DNA of 64,000 bases from an uncultured Treponema sp. (GCF_934725225.1 NZ_CAKVAM010000007.1:1-64000), one strand, 5' to 3'; positions 9,099 through 18,169 are shown, numbered from the stretch's first letter. Translations and numbers: made by a program. The notes: generated from the sequence alone by a model not told the origin.

Positions 9099-9527
9099 AT
9101 GCTGACTTATTTTATTGCCGTTGCTGCTTTTGCGCTTATAATTTTTTTGCTGAATCTTTATATAAAATTTAAATCCTTGGAAAATAAAAATTCAGAACTT
9201 AAAGCTAGAAAAATCCGCAGTGAAAATGCACAGAAAAAAGGACTTTTGGTTTCGTGTCCAATTTGCGGTTCTTCTCTTCTTCCGGGTGAAGATTTGGTCA
9301 GCAGAGTTTACAGACCTATGAATGTTCCGGATCAGCTTTGCACGATAAACGGCTGTCCGCATTGCTATCCACGAGTTGAGCCTGGATTAAAAAGAATTTG
9401 TCCTGTTTGCCATAAAGAAATTCCTCTTGCGGATGGTCATCTTGTTGCCCGGCTTTTTAATAAAACTGAAGGGAAAAAACACGTTATTGTAACTGGCTGC
9501 AATTCATGCTGCAAAGGAAAAAAATAG
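9099..9527 (+). CDS. Membrane-anchored zinc-ribbon protein, hypothetical
   Basis: A 142-residue protein with one N-terminal membrane span (residues 2-23), a short basic linker and a cytoplasmic part with paired cysteines: CPICG near residue 55, CPHC near 87, CPVCH near 105 and GCNSC near 135. The four pairs could form two zinc ribbons. The mRNA is predicted to be leaderless. It lies between an AraC-type regulator (divergent) and flaB (downstream, own promoter). No function can be inferred beyond metal binding at the membrane. Confidence 0.7.
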   Translation: MLTYFIAVAAFALIIFLLNLYIKFKSLENKNSELKARKIRSENAQKKGLLVSCPICGSSLLPGEDLVSRVYRPMNVPDQLCTINGCPHCYPRVEPGLKRICPVCHKEIPLADGHLVARLFNKTEGKKHVIVTGCNSCCKGKK

Positions 9528-9547
9528 CAATTTATCTAAAAAAAATC

Positions 9548-9574
9548 TAAAGTAAAAAAATCAAACTCCGACAA
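9548..9574 (+). promoter_or_regulatory. Sigma-28-like flagellar promoter of flaB
   Basis: TAAA (9548-9551), 15 bases, then TCCGACAA (9567-9574) matches the FliA consensus TAAA-N15-GCCGATAA at ten of twelve positions. A leader of about 80 bases with a small GGGT/ACCC hairpin leads to AGGAG and the flaB start codon. Confidence 0.75.
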
Positions 9575-9664
9575 TCAAAATATAGGGTGGTAAACCCAAA
9601 GCAGGGGAAGCAGGCACAAAATGTTTGCTTAGAACTCCAGTATCTTGATCATAGGAGATAAATT

Positions 9665-10525
9665 ATGGTTATCAATCACAACATGAGTGCAATGTTTGCA
9701 CAGCGTTCACAGGGTTTGACTGATTTGAACAACCAGAAGAACATGGAAAAACTCTCTTCTGGAATGAAAATCAACCGCGCCGGTGATGATGCTTCTGGAC
9801 TTGCTGTTTCAGAAAAAATGAGATCCCAGATTCGCGGATTGAATCAGGCTTCTACAAACGCAAAGAACGGCATTTCTTTCATCCAGACAACAGAAGGATA
9901 CCTTCAGGAAACTGAAGACATTATTCAGCGCATCCGCGAGCTTGCAGTTCAGTCAAGCAACGGAATTTACACTGACGAAGACCGCATGCAGATTCAGGTT
10001 GAAGTTTCTTCACTCATCGCTGAAGTTGACCGCATTGCTTCTTGCGCACAGTTCAACGGCATGAACATGCTTACTGGCCGCTTTGCACGCCCAACAGGTG
10101 AAAACAGTGTTACAGCTTCTATGTGGCTTCATATTGGCGCAAACATGGATCAGCGCACACAGGTATATATTGGAACAATGAGCGCAGCTGCTCTTGGACT
10201 CCGTGCAGTTGGAACAGAAGAGATTATGACTCTTGAAAGCCCAGACGAAGCAAACCGCGCAATCGGAACTTTGGATGAAGCAATCAAGAAGATTAACAAA
10301 CAGCGCGCAGACCTTGGTGCATACCAGAATCGCCTTGAAAAGACAGTTGTTGGTCTTGATATTGGCGCAGAAAACCTTCAGGCTTCTGAAAGCCGCATCC
10401 GCGATACAGACATGGCAAAGGAAATGGTTGACTTTACAAAGAACCAGGTTCTTTCTCAGGCTGGAACAGCGATGCTTGCACAGGCAAACCAGAGCTCACA
10501 GAACGTTCTTTCTCTTCTCCAGTAG
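9665..10525 (+). CDS. flaB: Periplasmic flagellar core filament protein FlaB
   Basis: Flagellin of the spirochaete FlaB type, the core subunit of the periplasmic flagellar filament. The 286-residue length, the N-terminal D0/D1 sequence ([35 protein letters not shown]) and the C-terminal part ([17 protein letters not shown], ending in NVLSLLQ) are diagnostic. The variable D2/D3 domains of enterobacterial flagellin are absent, as expected. There is no cleavable signal peptide, because export goes through the flagellar type III apparatus. The ribosome site AGGAG is seven bases from the ATG. Codon use is noticeably biased (CGC for Arg, CAG for Gln), fitting very high expression. A strong hairpin terminator follows, so the gene is monocistronic. 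Confidence 0.97.
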   Translation: MVINHNMSAMFAQRSQGLTDLNNQKNMEKLSSGMKINRAGDDASGLAVSEKMRSQIRGLNQASTNAKNGISFIQTTEGYLQETEDIIQRIRELAVQSSNGIYTDEDRMQIQVEVSSLIAEVDRIASCAQFNGMNMLTGRFARPTGENSVTASMWLHIGANMDQRTQVYIGTMSAAALGLRAVGTEEIMTLESPDEANRAIGTLDEAIKKINKQRADLGAYQNRLEKTVVGLDIGAENLQASESRIRDTDMAKEMVDFTKNQVLSQAGTAMLAQANQSSQNVLSLLQ

Positions 10526-10555
10526 AATTGAAAGCAGCGTAAAATCTGCGTAACG

Positions 10556-10597
10556 AAAGCTTCCCTAGAAGTGAAAACTTTTAAGGAAGCTTTTTTT
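10556..10597 (+). terminator. Terminator of flaB
   Basis: Perfect nine-base arms AAAGCTTCC (10556-10564) and GGAAGCTTT (10585-10593) are followed by T-rich sequence. It reaches the end of the convergent AraC-type gene and may serve both directions. Confidence 0.85.
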
Positions 10598-11381
10598 ATT
10601 CCCCTTTCTGTTTTCGGTACTGGTGCGGGGAAACTCCGTTCATTTTTTTGAAGGCGCGGATGAAATTCTCACATTCGTTGTAGCCGCATTTCTGGGAGAT
10701 TTCCTGGACTGTGAGTTCGGTTGTGTTCAGGAGGCGGAGGGCTTTTTCGTTCACAAAAAAATGGATGTCGGACTGCGGCGTGACACCGAAAGTCTTCTTA
10801 TATAAAACTGAAAAATGCGAGCGCGTAAGAAAGAAATTGTCCGCCATAAGATCGACTGTCCATTTTTCAGGATTTTCCGAAACTTTTTTTCTGAGCTGAT
10901 TCAGCCTGAAGCGGGTTTCACTTTCGCGCTTTGTTTTTATGCTCGGATAAAGCCGGTTGTTCTGGAGGTTGGACAGAACCTTGCACAGGCGGTCTAAAAG
11001 CTCGTGATCGTGGTTTTCGTAGCGTTCCGTCAGAAAATAGGTGATGTCCGTCATCTCGCGCCTGATTATGTCCGTGTTGGTCACGTAAAAAATCTCGTCA
11101 AACGGAATCTGAAAGTCGTTGAAAAACGCCATATCCGCCGGAAGAAATTTTATGTAGTCGTTTTCAAATTCGTTGTTCTTGCACCAGTAAATCTGCGGAG
11201 TTCCGGGCCTGTAAAGAATGCACGCATTCGCCTGGGTTTCAATCTGTTTTCCGTCCAGCGTGATGACCATGGGATTGTAGAAATGAAGAAGAACACATTC
11301 CTTGGTTCCTGAGACAAATTTCATTTTAAAAGAGGATTCTTCGGTTTTCTTGTAAAATGCTCCGGCAAAGTCTATTTTCAT
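10596..11381 (-). CDS. AraC-family regulator next to the pentose cluster
   Basis: A 261-residue AraC/XylS activator with an N-terminal ligand-binding half (residues 1-150) and a C-terminal double helix-turn-helix from about residue 165 (VDLMADNFFLTRSHFSVLYK; then EISQKCGYNECENFIRAFKK, ending GVSPHQYRKQ). It is encoded directly downstream of the ABC importer on the same strand, separated by that operon's terminator. Position makes it the obvious candidate regulator for the arabinose-type genes between 11.5 and 20.5 kb. That link is inference; I see no clear operator repeat. Confidence 0.9.
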   Translation of the reverse strand: MKIDFAGAFYKKTEESSFKMKFVSGTKECVLLHFYNPMVITLDGKQIETQANACILYRPGTPQIYWCKNNEFENDYIKFLPADMAFFNDFQIPFDEIFYVTNTDIIRREMTDITYFLTERYENHDHELLDRLCKVLSNLQNNRLYPSIKTKRESETRFRLNQLRKKVSENPEKWTVDLMADNFFLTRSHFSVLYKKTFGVTPQSDIHFFVNEKALRLLNTTELTVQEISQKCGYNECENFIRAFKKMNGVSPHQYRKQKGE

Positions 11382-11420
11382 CTGTTTTTACAAAAATCAA
11401 AATGCCATTTCAAGGCTTTT

Positions 11421-11455
11421 AAAAACGGCTGCTCCAAGTTTTCAGGGGCAGCCGT
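11421..11455 (-). terminator. Terminator of the pentose ABC operon
   Basis: On the minus strand ACGGCTGCCCC and GGAGCAGCCGT form a strong stem with one mismatch and a nine-base loop, then a run of five T. It lies 41 bases after the last permease stop codon. Confidence 0.85.
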
Positions 11456-11495
11456 AATTTTGTATCAAATCGTCAGGTTTGTCAAAGACTTAAGT

Positions 11496-12548
11496 TTATT
11501 GCTTTGAATTCTTCCTTGAAAGAACCACGCTCTGAATCAGGAGGAAAAGACAAATCATGAAGGCAACCGTGATGTTTGTCCACCAGGCGTCATCAAGTCC
11601 GAGAGAGGACACGATGTTCTTGATTGTCGCAAGTGAAAGCACGCCGAAGAACGTTCCCGCGATGTTTCCGACTCCGCCCGTGAGCATTGTTCCGCCGATA
11701 ATCGAAGATGCGATTGCGTTCATTTCGTAGCCGCTTGCATGGCTTGGAGAGGCTGAGCCTACGTGCATGAAGTATACGAATCCGCCGATTGCCGCAAGAA
11801 CCGAGCAGATGAAGTGCGCAAGGAATTTTGTCATCGGAACATTGATTCCGAGCATATTCGCGCTCTGCTGGTTTCCGCCCACCGCATAGAAGTTGCGTCC
11901 GAGCTTTGTCCACCTGAGCACAAGGAAAAGAATCACAACAACAAGGAGCGCCACGAGAACGCCCGGTTCCACATAAGCCGGAATGTATTTTCCGACCTTG
12001 TTCACCGAGCCCATTCCAGGAACGTATATTCTTGTTTCTATGAGCTTTACGAATCCCTCATGCTTTACGTTGAACTGAGTCGCGTTTACGATTGTCGTCA
12101 TTCCTTTTGCAAAGAACATTCCCGCAAGCGAGACGATGAACGGCTGAATGTCAAGGAAGGCGACAAGGAATCCCTGCACAAGACCGAAGCTTACTCCGAT
12201 GACCAGCGCGTAAACGACCGCGCCCGCAATTGTTCCGCCGTTTTTGTCCAAGTGAACAGCGCAGCACATACAGACGAGAGCCGTTACAGTTCCCACGGAA
12301 ATATCGATTCCACCGGTAATCATTACAAGGCTAAGCGCGCACGAAAGAACTATGAGCGAAGCGTTCTCGTTCAGCAGGTTGAAGAAAGTTTGAGGCTTCC
12401 TGAATCCCGAACCTAGAAAAATGACCGCAAGAAGATACATCGCCACGAAAACCGCAATCGTAATCACAAGAAGAAGATTCGTGTCTGAAAGCGGTTTTCT
12501 TTTTGCAAGCGCAGTTTCGTTCTGCTTGTTTTTATTTAGAAAATTCAT
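11496..12548 (-). CDS. yjfF: Sugar ABC transporter permease (YjfF-like)
   Basis: A 350-residue inner-membrane permease of the ribose/galactose (RbsC/BPD_transp_2) family, with about eight to ten hydrophobic segments. Family landmarks include GGIDISVGTVTAL near residue 83 and the cytoplasmic coupling region NFYAVGGNQQSANMLGINV near residue 220. It is followed by AIASSIIGGTMLTGGVGNIAGT near 280, in the same place as in YjfF and RbsC. It is the second of two permeases and directly abuts the first with no gap, the same order as ytfQ-ytfR-ytfT-yjfF in E. coli. It should form a heterodimeric pore with the YtfT-like protein. Confidence 0.9.
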   Translation of the reverse strand: MNFLNKNKQNETALAKRKPLSDTNLLLVITIAVFVAMYLLAVIFLGSGFRKPQTFFNLLNENASLIVLSCALSLVMITGGIDISVGTVTALVCMCCAVHLDKNGGTIAGAVVYALVIGVSFGLVQGFLVAFLDIQPFIVSLAGMFFAKGMTTIVNATQFNVKHEGFVKLIETRIYVPGMGSVNKVGKYIPAYVEPGVLVALLVVVILFLVLRWTKLGRNFYAVGGNQQSANMLGINVPMTKFLAHFICSVLAAIGGFVYFMHVGSASPSHASGYEMNAIASSIIGGTMLTGGVGNIAGTFFGVLSLATIKNIVSSLGLDDAWWTNITVAFMICLFLLIQSVVLSRKNSKQ

Positions 12549-13643
12549 TTAACAGCCTCCATTCGCCACAGCGTGTTTTCTTGCGCCGGAAATCTGTTTT
12601 GCCAGCTGCGACATTTTTTCGCGGAATACCGGAGCGCTGATTACAACAAGAATGATGACTACGACAGCCTTGTAAGCCGGAAGCGCGGTTGAAGCGACAT
12701 TGAACTTGAACAGCGTTGTCGTAAGGAACTGGATTACGTAAGCTCCGAGAATCGAAGCCCACATATTGAATTTTCCGCCGCTCAAAGCATTTCCGCCGAG
12801 CGCGACCGCAAGAATCGCATCCATTTCAATATCCTTTGCGATAACGGAGTAATTAATAGAAGAAATTCGGCAGACTTTGATGAATCCGGCGACCGCAACG
12901 CAAAGTCCCATAATCACATAGGTGATGAATTTGATGAACTGAGGGTCAAGTCCGTTCAGCCTTGACGAGTTGCTGTTGATTCCCACCGCCTGCGTGTAAA
13001 GCCCCAGGTTCGTGAATTTGAGAACAAGCATCGTGATTATTATGCAGATTATCGCGATGAAAACCGGAGTCGGAACAGGAATTCCCGGAATAAAGTTTCC
13101 GAAGTAGCCGAAAACCGGATCCACAACAATCGGAAGCGCGTTGTCGTTAATCCAGGCGGCGATTGAACGTCCGGCTGTAAAAAGAATCAGAGTTGCGACC
13201 ATCGGCTGAATCTTGAAATATGAAACAAGAACGCCGTTGAATCCGCCGAACGCCATGCTCACAATGCAGCCGACAAGAAACGCCACAAAAATCGGAGCCT
13301 GAAGAGTTTCAGGGCGCGCATCCGTTCCGCACAGAACACGCAGAATCACCGAGCCTGCAATCGCAATTCCAGCTCCCACGGAAATATCCTGTCCGCCGGA
13401 AGCAGCCGTTACAAGCGTCATTCCAATCGCAAGAATCACAAGCTCTGAAGCGTTGTCCAAAATCGTAATCAGATAGCCTGAAAGAACAGGGAAGCCTTCG
13501 CTGTTCTGACCGAGCGTAATCTTGAAGAATGAAGGATCTGCGGCAAGGTTGAATATTACAAGAATCAGCAGCGCCGCAATCGGAATGAAAATCTGCTTTT
13601 TTACAAGTCCAAGAAGGAAGTCCGTGATTTTTTTAGAAGTCAT
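12549..13643 (-). CDS. ytfT: Sugar ABC transporter permease (YtfT-like)
   Basis: A 364-residue permease of the same family. It contains GGQDISVGAGIAIAG near residue 108, TQAVGINSNSSRLNGLDP near 220, and MDAILAVALGGNALSGGKFN near 278. It overlaps the ATPase gene upstream by four bases (ATGA arrangement), which implies translational coupling. Together with the YjfF-like subunit it should form the channel of a pentose or furanose importer. Substrate cannot be read from the permease itself; the neighbouring catabolic genes point to L-arabinose. Confidence 0.9.
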   Translation of the reverse strand: MTSKKITDFLLGLVKKQIFIPIAALLILVIFNLAADPSFFKITLGQNSEGFPVLSGYLITILDNASELVILAIGMTLVTAASGGQDISVGAGIAIAGSVILRVLCGTDARPETLQAPIFVAFLVGCIVSMAFGGFNGVLVSYFKIQPMVATLILFTAGRSIAAWINDNALPIVVDPVFGYFGNFIPGIPVPTPVFIAIICIIITMLVLKFTNLGLYTQAVGINSNSSRLNGLDPQFIKFITYVIMGLCVAVAGFIKVCRISSINYSVIAKDIEMDAILAVALGGNALSGGKFNMWASILGAYVIQFLTTTLFKFNVASTALPAYKAVVVIILVVISAPVFREKMSQLAKQISGARKHAVANGGC

Positions 13644-15154
13644 TGTTTTTCTCCTCCTGCGATAGTTTCCATGATTTTTGTTTGGTTCAGGTCATCGCCG
13701 GAAAGCTCTCCGACCTGCTTGAGATCCCGCATGACGATAAGACGCGAGCAGGTTCTAATCATCTCGTCAATTTCTGATGAGATGAACGTAACGCTCTTGC
13801 CTTCCTTCGCAAGCTTCAGAACAAGCTCCTGAATTTCCGTTTTTGTTCCGATGTCGATTCCGCGTGTAGGCTCGTCAAGAATCAGATACTGCGGATTTGA
13901 GAGCAAGGCGCGCGCAAGAAGAACTTTCTGCTGGTTTCCGCCCGAAAGGGATTTTATCGGAGTTTCCGCGGAAGCTGTCTTTATCTCAAGAAGCTTGATG
14001 TATTCGTCCGCAAGTTTTTCCTGTTCCGCCCGGCTGAACGGTTTGAAGAAGCCTCTCATCACCTGAAGCGCAAGAATCAGGTTTTCTCTCACGGAAAGGT
14101 CGCCGATTATGCCGTCGCGTTTTCTGTCTTCAGGCAGATAGCTGATTCCGTTTTTCATCGCATGAATCGGTTTTGTGATGTTCACGCTTTTTCCGTTTAC
14201 TTTTATTTTTCCGCCGAGAACTTTGTCCGCACCGAATATCGCGCGCACGCTCTCGCTTCTTCCCGATCCGAGAAGTCCTGTGAATCCGTTTACCTCGCCC
14301 TTGTAAATCCTGAAGTTGAACGGTTTTACGCCGCCCGTGCTTGAAAGATTTTCCGCCTCGTAGACCGGAACTTCATCCGCGGAGAATACCGGAGCTTCTG
14401 CAGATTTGGACGACTTGTCAAGATTCTCGACTGATTTTCCGAGCATTTTTGATACAAGCTCAAGGCGCGGAAGGTCGCGGATTTCGTATTCGCCCACAAG
14501 CTGTCCGTCGCGCAGAACGGTGATTCTGTCGCAGATTTCGTAAACCTGCTCAAGAAAGTGGGTAACGAAAATTATTCCGACTCCCTTTGCGCGCAGATTC
14601 CTCATAAGGCGGAAAAGCTTCTGGACTTCCTGATCGTCAAGGGAAGAAGTCGGCTCGTCAAGAATGAGAATTTTGCAATCCATGTCAACGGCTCGCGCGA
14701 TTGCGACCATCTGCTGCACGGCGATTGAACAGCTAGAAAGCTGCTGCTCGGCCTCGCACGGAATGTCAAGATCCTTTAGAATTTTTTCGGCTCCCTCATT
14801 CATCTTTTTCCAGCTTGTGAACGGGCCTTTTGTTCTTCCTATATACATATTCTCCGCTACGGTGAGATTGTGGCAGAGAGTTATTTCCTGATAAACAGTT
14901 GAGATGCCTGCGTTCTGGGCATCCTGAGGGGAACGGATGTTGACCGCTCCGATTCCTTTTACAAAAACATGGCCTTCATCCTTGTGATGTACGCCTGTCA
15001 GAACCTTAATCAATGTTGATTTTCCGGCTCCGTTTTCTCCCATAAGAGCGTGAATTTCGCCTTCACGCAAAGTAAAATCAATATTCTGCAATGCGTATAC
15101 ACCGGGAAATTTTTTGTGTATTCCGCGCATTTCAAGAACTGATTTTTCTTCCAT
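13640..15154 (-). CDS. ytfR: Sugar ABC transporter ATPase, two nucleotide-binding domains (YtfR-like)
   Basis: A 504-residue tandem ATPase of the RbsA/MglA/YtfR type. The first domain has Walker [10 protein letters not shown] near residue 40 and Walker [14 protein letters not shown] near 160. The second domain has a degenerate Walker A region (GLLGSGRSESV, near residue 292), normal for this family, signature LSGGNQQKV near 404 and Walker [16 protein letters not shown]. The Shine-Dalgarno sequence GGAGG directly follows the T-run of an intrinsic terminator, so expression depends on read-through from the binding-protein gene or on an unseen promoter. Confidence 0.93.
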   Translation of the reverse strand: MEEKSVLEMRGIHKKFPGVYALQNIDFTLREGEIHALMGENGAGKSTLIKVLTGVHHKDEGHVFVKGIGAVNIRSPQDAQNAGISTVYQEITLCHNLTVAENMYIGRTKGPFTSWKKMNEGAEKILKDLDIPCEAEQQLSSCSIAVQQMVAIARAVDMDCKILILDEPTSSLDDQEVQKLFRLMRNLRAKGVGIIFVTHFLEQVYEICDRITVLRDGQLVGEYEIRDLPRLELVSKMLGKSVENLDKSSKSAEAPVFSADEVPVYEAENLSSTGGVKPFNFRIYKGEVNGFTGLLGSGRSESVRAIFGADKVLGGKIKVNGKSVNITKPIHAMKNGISYLPEDRKRDGIIGDLSVRENLILALQVMRGFFKPFSRAEQEKLADEYIKLLEIKTASAETPIKSLSGGNQQKVLLARALLSNPQYLILDEPTRGIDIGTKTEIQELVLKLAKEGKSVTFISSEIDEMIRTCSRLIVMRDLKQVGELSGDDLNQTKIMETIAGGEKQ

Positions 15155-15164
15155 GCTATGCCTC

Positions 15165-15211
15165 CAAAAAAAACACGGGATTCAGATTTCAAGGTAATCC
15201 GAACCCCGTGT
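15165..15211 (-). terminator. Intercistronic (leaky) terminator in the pentose importer operon
   Basis: On the minus strand two 16-base arms (15211-15196 and 15188-15173) pair completely, allowing two G-U pairs, across a seven-base loop, and eight T follow. The hairpin lies between the binding-protein stop codon and the ATPase start, and the ATPase ribosome site begins right after the T-run. It should reduce downstream transcription and keep binding protein in excess. Confidence 0.85.
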
Positions 15212-15276
15212 CCAAGGTATTGGATTCTCCAGCAAATTTTTCTGTTGTTTATCGAAGAATCCGGTAATAACTTCGC

Positions 15277-16206
15277 TTAGATACCGTATTTTGCGACATC
15301 AGCCTTTGTGATTGTTGCGGCGTCAAATCCTTTCTCGTCCATGATGACTGTCTTTTCCTTTGCGCCGTTCTTGATGATGTCGTCGATGTAAGCTGCCTGG
15401 AACGGATTGCACTGGCCGTCGTAGTTCCATCTTTTTGCAAGAAGCTCTTCAAGCGCCCACTTGTTGCAGTCGAATCCCATTACGATTACATCTTTGCCCA
15501 CTCCGTGAGAGATTCCCGCCTTGTCAAGAGCAGCAACCGCGCCTTTTGCCATGTCGTCGTTTTCAGCGTAGATTACGTTGAATTTTTTGCCTGAATCGAT
15601 TACAGCCTGAACAATCTGCTGTGCGTTTTCGGCGTTCCATTCAGCTGTCTGCTGGGCAACGATGTTCCAGTTGCTTTCTGCCTTTGCCTTCTCGTCAAGC
15701 GCGCCTGAGCGTCCGATCTGTGCCGCTGAACCCATGACACCCTGAATGTGGATGATGTTGTATTCCTTGAGATTCTGTCCTGCGAGCCAGTTTACGGCTG
15801 TCTTTCCTTCCTGAGCCATGTCTGAAACGATTGAAGCTTCGTAAAGGCTTTCGTCAGCGTCGATTGTGCGGTCAAAGAGAATTACTTTGATTCCAGCATC
15901 CTGCGCGTCCTTAAGAACTGATGTCCATCCTGAAGTTCCTGCTGCGGAAATCAGAAGGTAGTCAACTTCGTCCTGAACCATCTTGCGTGCGGCGGCAATC
16001 TGCTCGTCGTTTTTAAGGCTGTAGAAGAAAGTCGGTTTGTAGCCGTTCTTCTTTGTGAATGTCTTTTTCATGTCGTTGACGTTCGCAGTGCGGTAGCCTG
16101 ATTCGTTCGGGTCATTGTTGATAATTCCGACTTTTACCAATTTTGCCGCGAATGTAGGAAGAACCATCATTGCCATTACAGCAGCCAAAACTAAATTCTT
16201 TTTCAT
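15277..16206 (-). CDS. ytfQ: Periplasmic sugar-binding protein (YtfQ-like)
   Basis: A 309-residue periplasmic binding protein of the pentose/galactose family (Peripla_BP_4) with a signal peptide cleaved near Thr-Phe-Ala-Ala (residue 20). The mature start VGIINNDPNESGYRTAN, the internal ISAAGTSGWTSVLKDAQDAG and VILFDRTIDADES agree with YtfQ-type proteins, which bind furanose sugars. It is the first gene of the importer operon and is followed by a strong hairpin. The upstream 228 bases form a divergent control region with the kinase gene. Ligand: probably L-arabinose, judged only from the adjacent epimerase and isomerase; galactofuranose or another pentose remains possible. Confidence 0.9.
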   Translation of the reverse strand: MKKNLVLAAVMAMMVLPTFAAKLVKVGIINNDPNESGYRTANVNDMKKTFTKKNGYKPTFFYSLKNDEQIAAARKMVQDEVDYLLISAAGTSGWTSVLKDAQDAGIKVILFDRTIDADESLYEASIVSDMAQEGKTAVNWLAGQNLKEYNIIHIQGVMGSAAQIGRSGALDEKAKAESNWNIVAQQTAEWNAENAQQIVQAVIDSGKKFNVIYAENDDMAKGAVAALDKAGISHGVGKDVIVMGFDCNKWALEELLAKRWNYDGQCNPFQAAYIDDIIKNGAKEKTVIMDEKGFDAATITKADVAKYGI

Positions 16207-16434
16207 TTCTGCACCTCTGTGTGTTTGGATTTAAGGATGTCCTCTGCACCCCTTGTGATTATGATTATCAACCCGAATCCAAAAGAAAGGAATAGTTTTT
16301 TTGTTCCCGATTTCTGGACTTTCCTATCATTTTGTTCGGAAATTCGTATTTGGTGATAGTTTTGGGCATTTTTTAGGGGAAACCGCCACTTGTTTTTTTC
16401 GCAATGTCAGTTACTATAAAATCAGAGGTAAAAC
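16207..16434. promoter_or_regulatory. Divergent control region of the pentose genes
   Basis: A 228-base AT-rich gap between the binding-protein gene (leftward) and the kinase gene (rightward). On the plus strand TTGTTT (16390-16395) and TATAAA (16415-16420) form a weak promoter with a long 19-base spacer, the type that often needs an activator. An AraC-type regulator is encoded at the far end of the cluster. No clear direct-repeat operator was found by eye. Confidence 0.45.
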
Positions 16435-18033
16435 ATGACGAAAGAAAATATTGCCAGAGAAATTGAAGACGGTCAGGCTGTCCTTGGAATCGAATTCGGT
16501 TCGACGCGCATAAAGGCAGTTCTTATTGACTCTGAAAAAAATCCGGTCGCTCAGGGCGGCTTTACTTGGGAAAATTCACTTGTGGACGGAATCTGGACGT
16601 ACAGTCTGGAAGAAATTCATGGCGGAATCGTTGCCGCATATTCGGAGCTAAAAAAAGATGTTCTTGAAAAATACGGCGTCAGGCTTTCAAATCTTAAGGC
16701 CCTCGGAATCAGCGCGATGATGCACGGCTATCTTGCGTTCGACAAGGAAAACAATCTTCTTGTTCCGTTCAGAACCTGGAGGAACACGATTACAGGCGAG
16801 GCTTCAAAAAAACTTACGGAGCTTTTCAATTATCCGTGCCCTGAGCGATGGAGCATTTCGCATTATTATCAGGCGATTCTGAACAACGAAGCTCATGTTC
16901 CGCAGGTGGATTTTTTTACGACGCTTGCAGGATACGCGCATTTCATGCTGACAGGAAAAAAAGTTCTGGGAGTTGGAGACGCTAGCGGAATGTTCCCGAT
17001 TGATCCGCAGACCGGAAGCTACGACAAGTCCATGGCCGGAAAATTCGATTCTCTTGTTGAAGGAAAGGGAAGTGCGAAAAAACTTCTGGAACTTCTGCCG
17101 AAGACGCTTCCTGCCGGGGCTGATGCCGGAAAGCTTACAAAGGAAGGCGCATTGTGGCTTGACCCTACAGGTGAGCTTTGCGACGGAATTTTGTGCGCTC
17201 CTCCTGAAGGAGACGCCGGAACCGGAATGGTGGCGACAAACGCGGTTGCTCCCAGGACAGGAAACGTTTCCGCGGGAACTTCCGTATTCGCGATGGTCGT
17301 TCTTGAGAAGGCTCTTTCAAAAGCATATCCTGGAATAATAGACATTGTTACAACTCCGGACGGAAAGCCGACTGCGATGGTTCACGTGAACACCTGCACC
17401 GCCGAATACAACAAGTGGGTCGAGCTGATTGGCGAGGCTGCAAAACTTCTTGGCGCACAATTCAATGCCGGAAAACTTTACGACACGATTCTAGGCTGCG
17501 CAAAGGACGGAGAAAAGGACGCGGGCGGAATTTATACGGTCAACTACATTTCGGGAGAAAGCGTTACGGATTTTAGCGAGGGACGGCCGATGGTTGTGCG
17601 CTCCCAGGATTCAAAGCTGAACCTTGCGAATTTCATGCGGAGCCAGCTTTATTCGGCGGTCGCAACGCTTAGGCTCGGAATGGACGTTCTTTTTGCCGAG
17701 AACGTTAAGATCGACTCGATGACTGGCCACGGCGGATACTTCAAGACGGAAGGTGTGGGACTTGAGACGATGGCGGCGGCAATGCACACTCCGATCAGCG
17801 CGATGGAAACAGCAGGCGAGGGCGGTCCCTGGGGAATGGCGCTTCTTGCATCATACACCGCGGACTCAAAGGGAAAAAATCTGGGCGACTGGCTTGAAAC
17901 CGAAGTTTTTGCGAACGCGCAGAAGAAAACCGTAAAACCGGACGCAGCGGATGCCGCAGGATTTGACAAATGGCTTGAAGGCTACAAGTCTGCGCTCAAA
18001 GCAGAACGCACCGCATTCGAAAACGTGAAATAA
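16435..18033 (+). CDS. FGGY-family carbohydrate kinase, probable L-ribulokinase
   Basis: A 532-residue sugar kinase of the FGGY superfamily. The N-terminal ATPase-fold motif GIEFGSTRIKAVLID lies near residue 18; GDASGMFPIDPQTGSYD near 180 and GTGMVATNAVAPRTGNVSAGTS near 262 follow, as in FGGY kinases. The C-terminal phosphate-binding segment includes GHGGYFKTEG near 433. Overall it looks more like the xylulokinase-annotated ribulokinases found in Bacteroidetes and Firmicutes than like enterobacterial AraB. Within this cluster, phosphorylation of L-ribulose to L-ribulose-5-phosphate is the best-supported role, because an AraD-type epimerase follows. AGAGGT precedes the ATG. Confidence 0.85.
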   Translation: MTKENIAREIEDGQAVLGIEFGSTRIKAVLIDSEKNPVAQGGFTWENSLVDGIWTYSLEEIHGGIVAAYSELKKDVLEKYGVRLSNLKALGISAMMHGYLAFDKENNLLVPFRTWRNTITGEASKKLTELFNYPCPERWSISHYYQAILNNEAHVPQVDFFTTLAGYAHFMLTGKKVLGVGDASGMFPIDPQTGSYDKSMAGKFDSLVEGKGSAKKLLELLPKTLPAGADAGKLTKEGALWLDPTGELCDGILCAPPEGDAGTGMVATNAVAPRTGNVSAGTSVFAMVVLEKALSKAYPGIIDIVTTPDGKPTAMVHVNTCTAEYNKWVELIGEAAKLLGAQFNAGKLYDTILGCAKDGEKDAGGIYTVNYISGESVTDFSEGRPMVVRSQDSKLNLANFMRSQLYSAVATLRLGMDVLFAENVKIDSMTGHGGYFKTEGVGLETMAAAMHTPISAMETAGEGGPWGMALLASYTADSKGKNLGDWLETEVFANAQKKTVKPDAADAAGFDKWLEGYKSALKAERTAFENVK

Positions 18034-18061
18034 TCAGTATCGGGGCAATAAGTGTCTTTTC

Positions 18062-18146
18062 TGCCATTTTCGGGCTTGATTCGAAAATCTAAATGCATAT
18101 ATTGCAATTATTTAGAGATTACCGGGTCTATGCCTGGCAATGACAC
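18062..18146. repeat. Dispersed palindromic repeat, copy 1 (between kinase and araD)
   Basis: Left half 18062-18090 (CCATTTTCGG and TCGAAAATCT around CTTGAT) and right half 18116-18146 (AGATTACCGGGT, ending GGCAATGACAC) are each imperfect hairpins separated by an AT-rich spacer. The same two-hairpin design, with outer TGTCATT/AATGACA ends, recurs elsewhere in the window. It reaches past the first possible ATG (18140) of araD, so that ATG is not the gene start. Confidence 0.65.
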
Positions 18147-18169
18147 AAAAACAAATGGAGGAAAAATTC

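Noticed and set aside
18140..18169. Upstream ATG as start of araD
   Set aside because: It lies in the end of a dispersed repeat and has no ribosome site, whereas GGAGG is properly spaced for the ATG at 18170.
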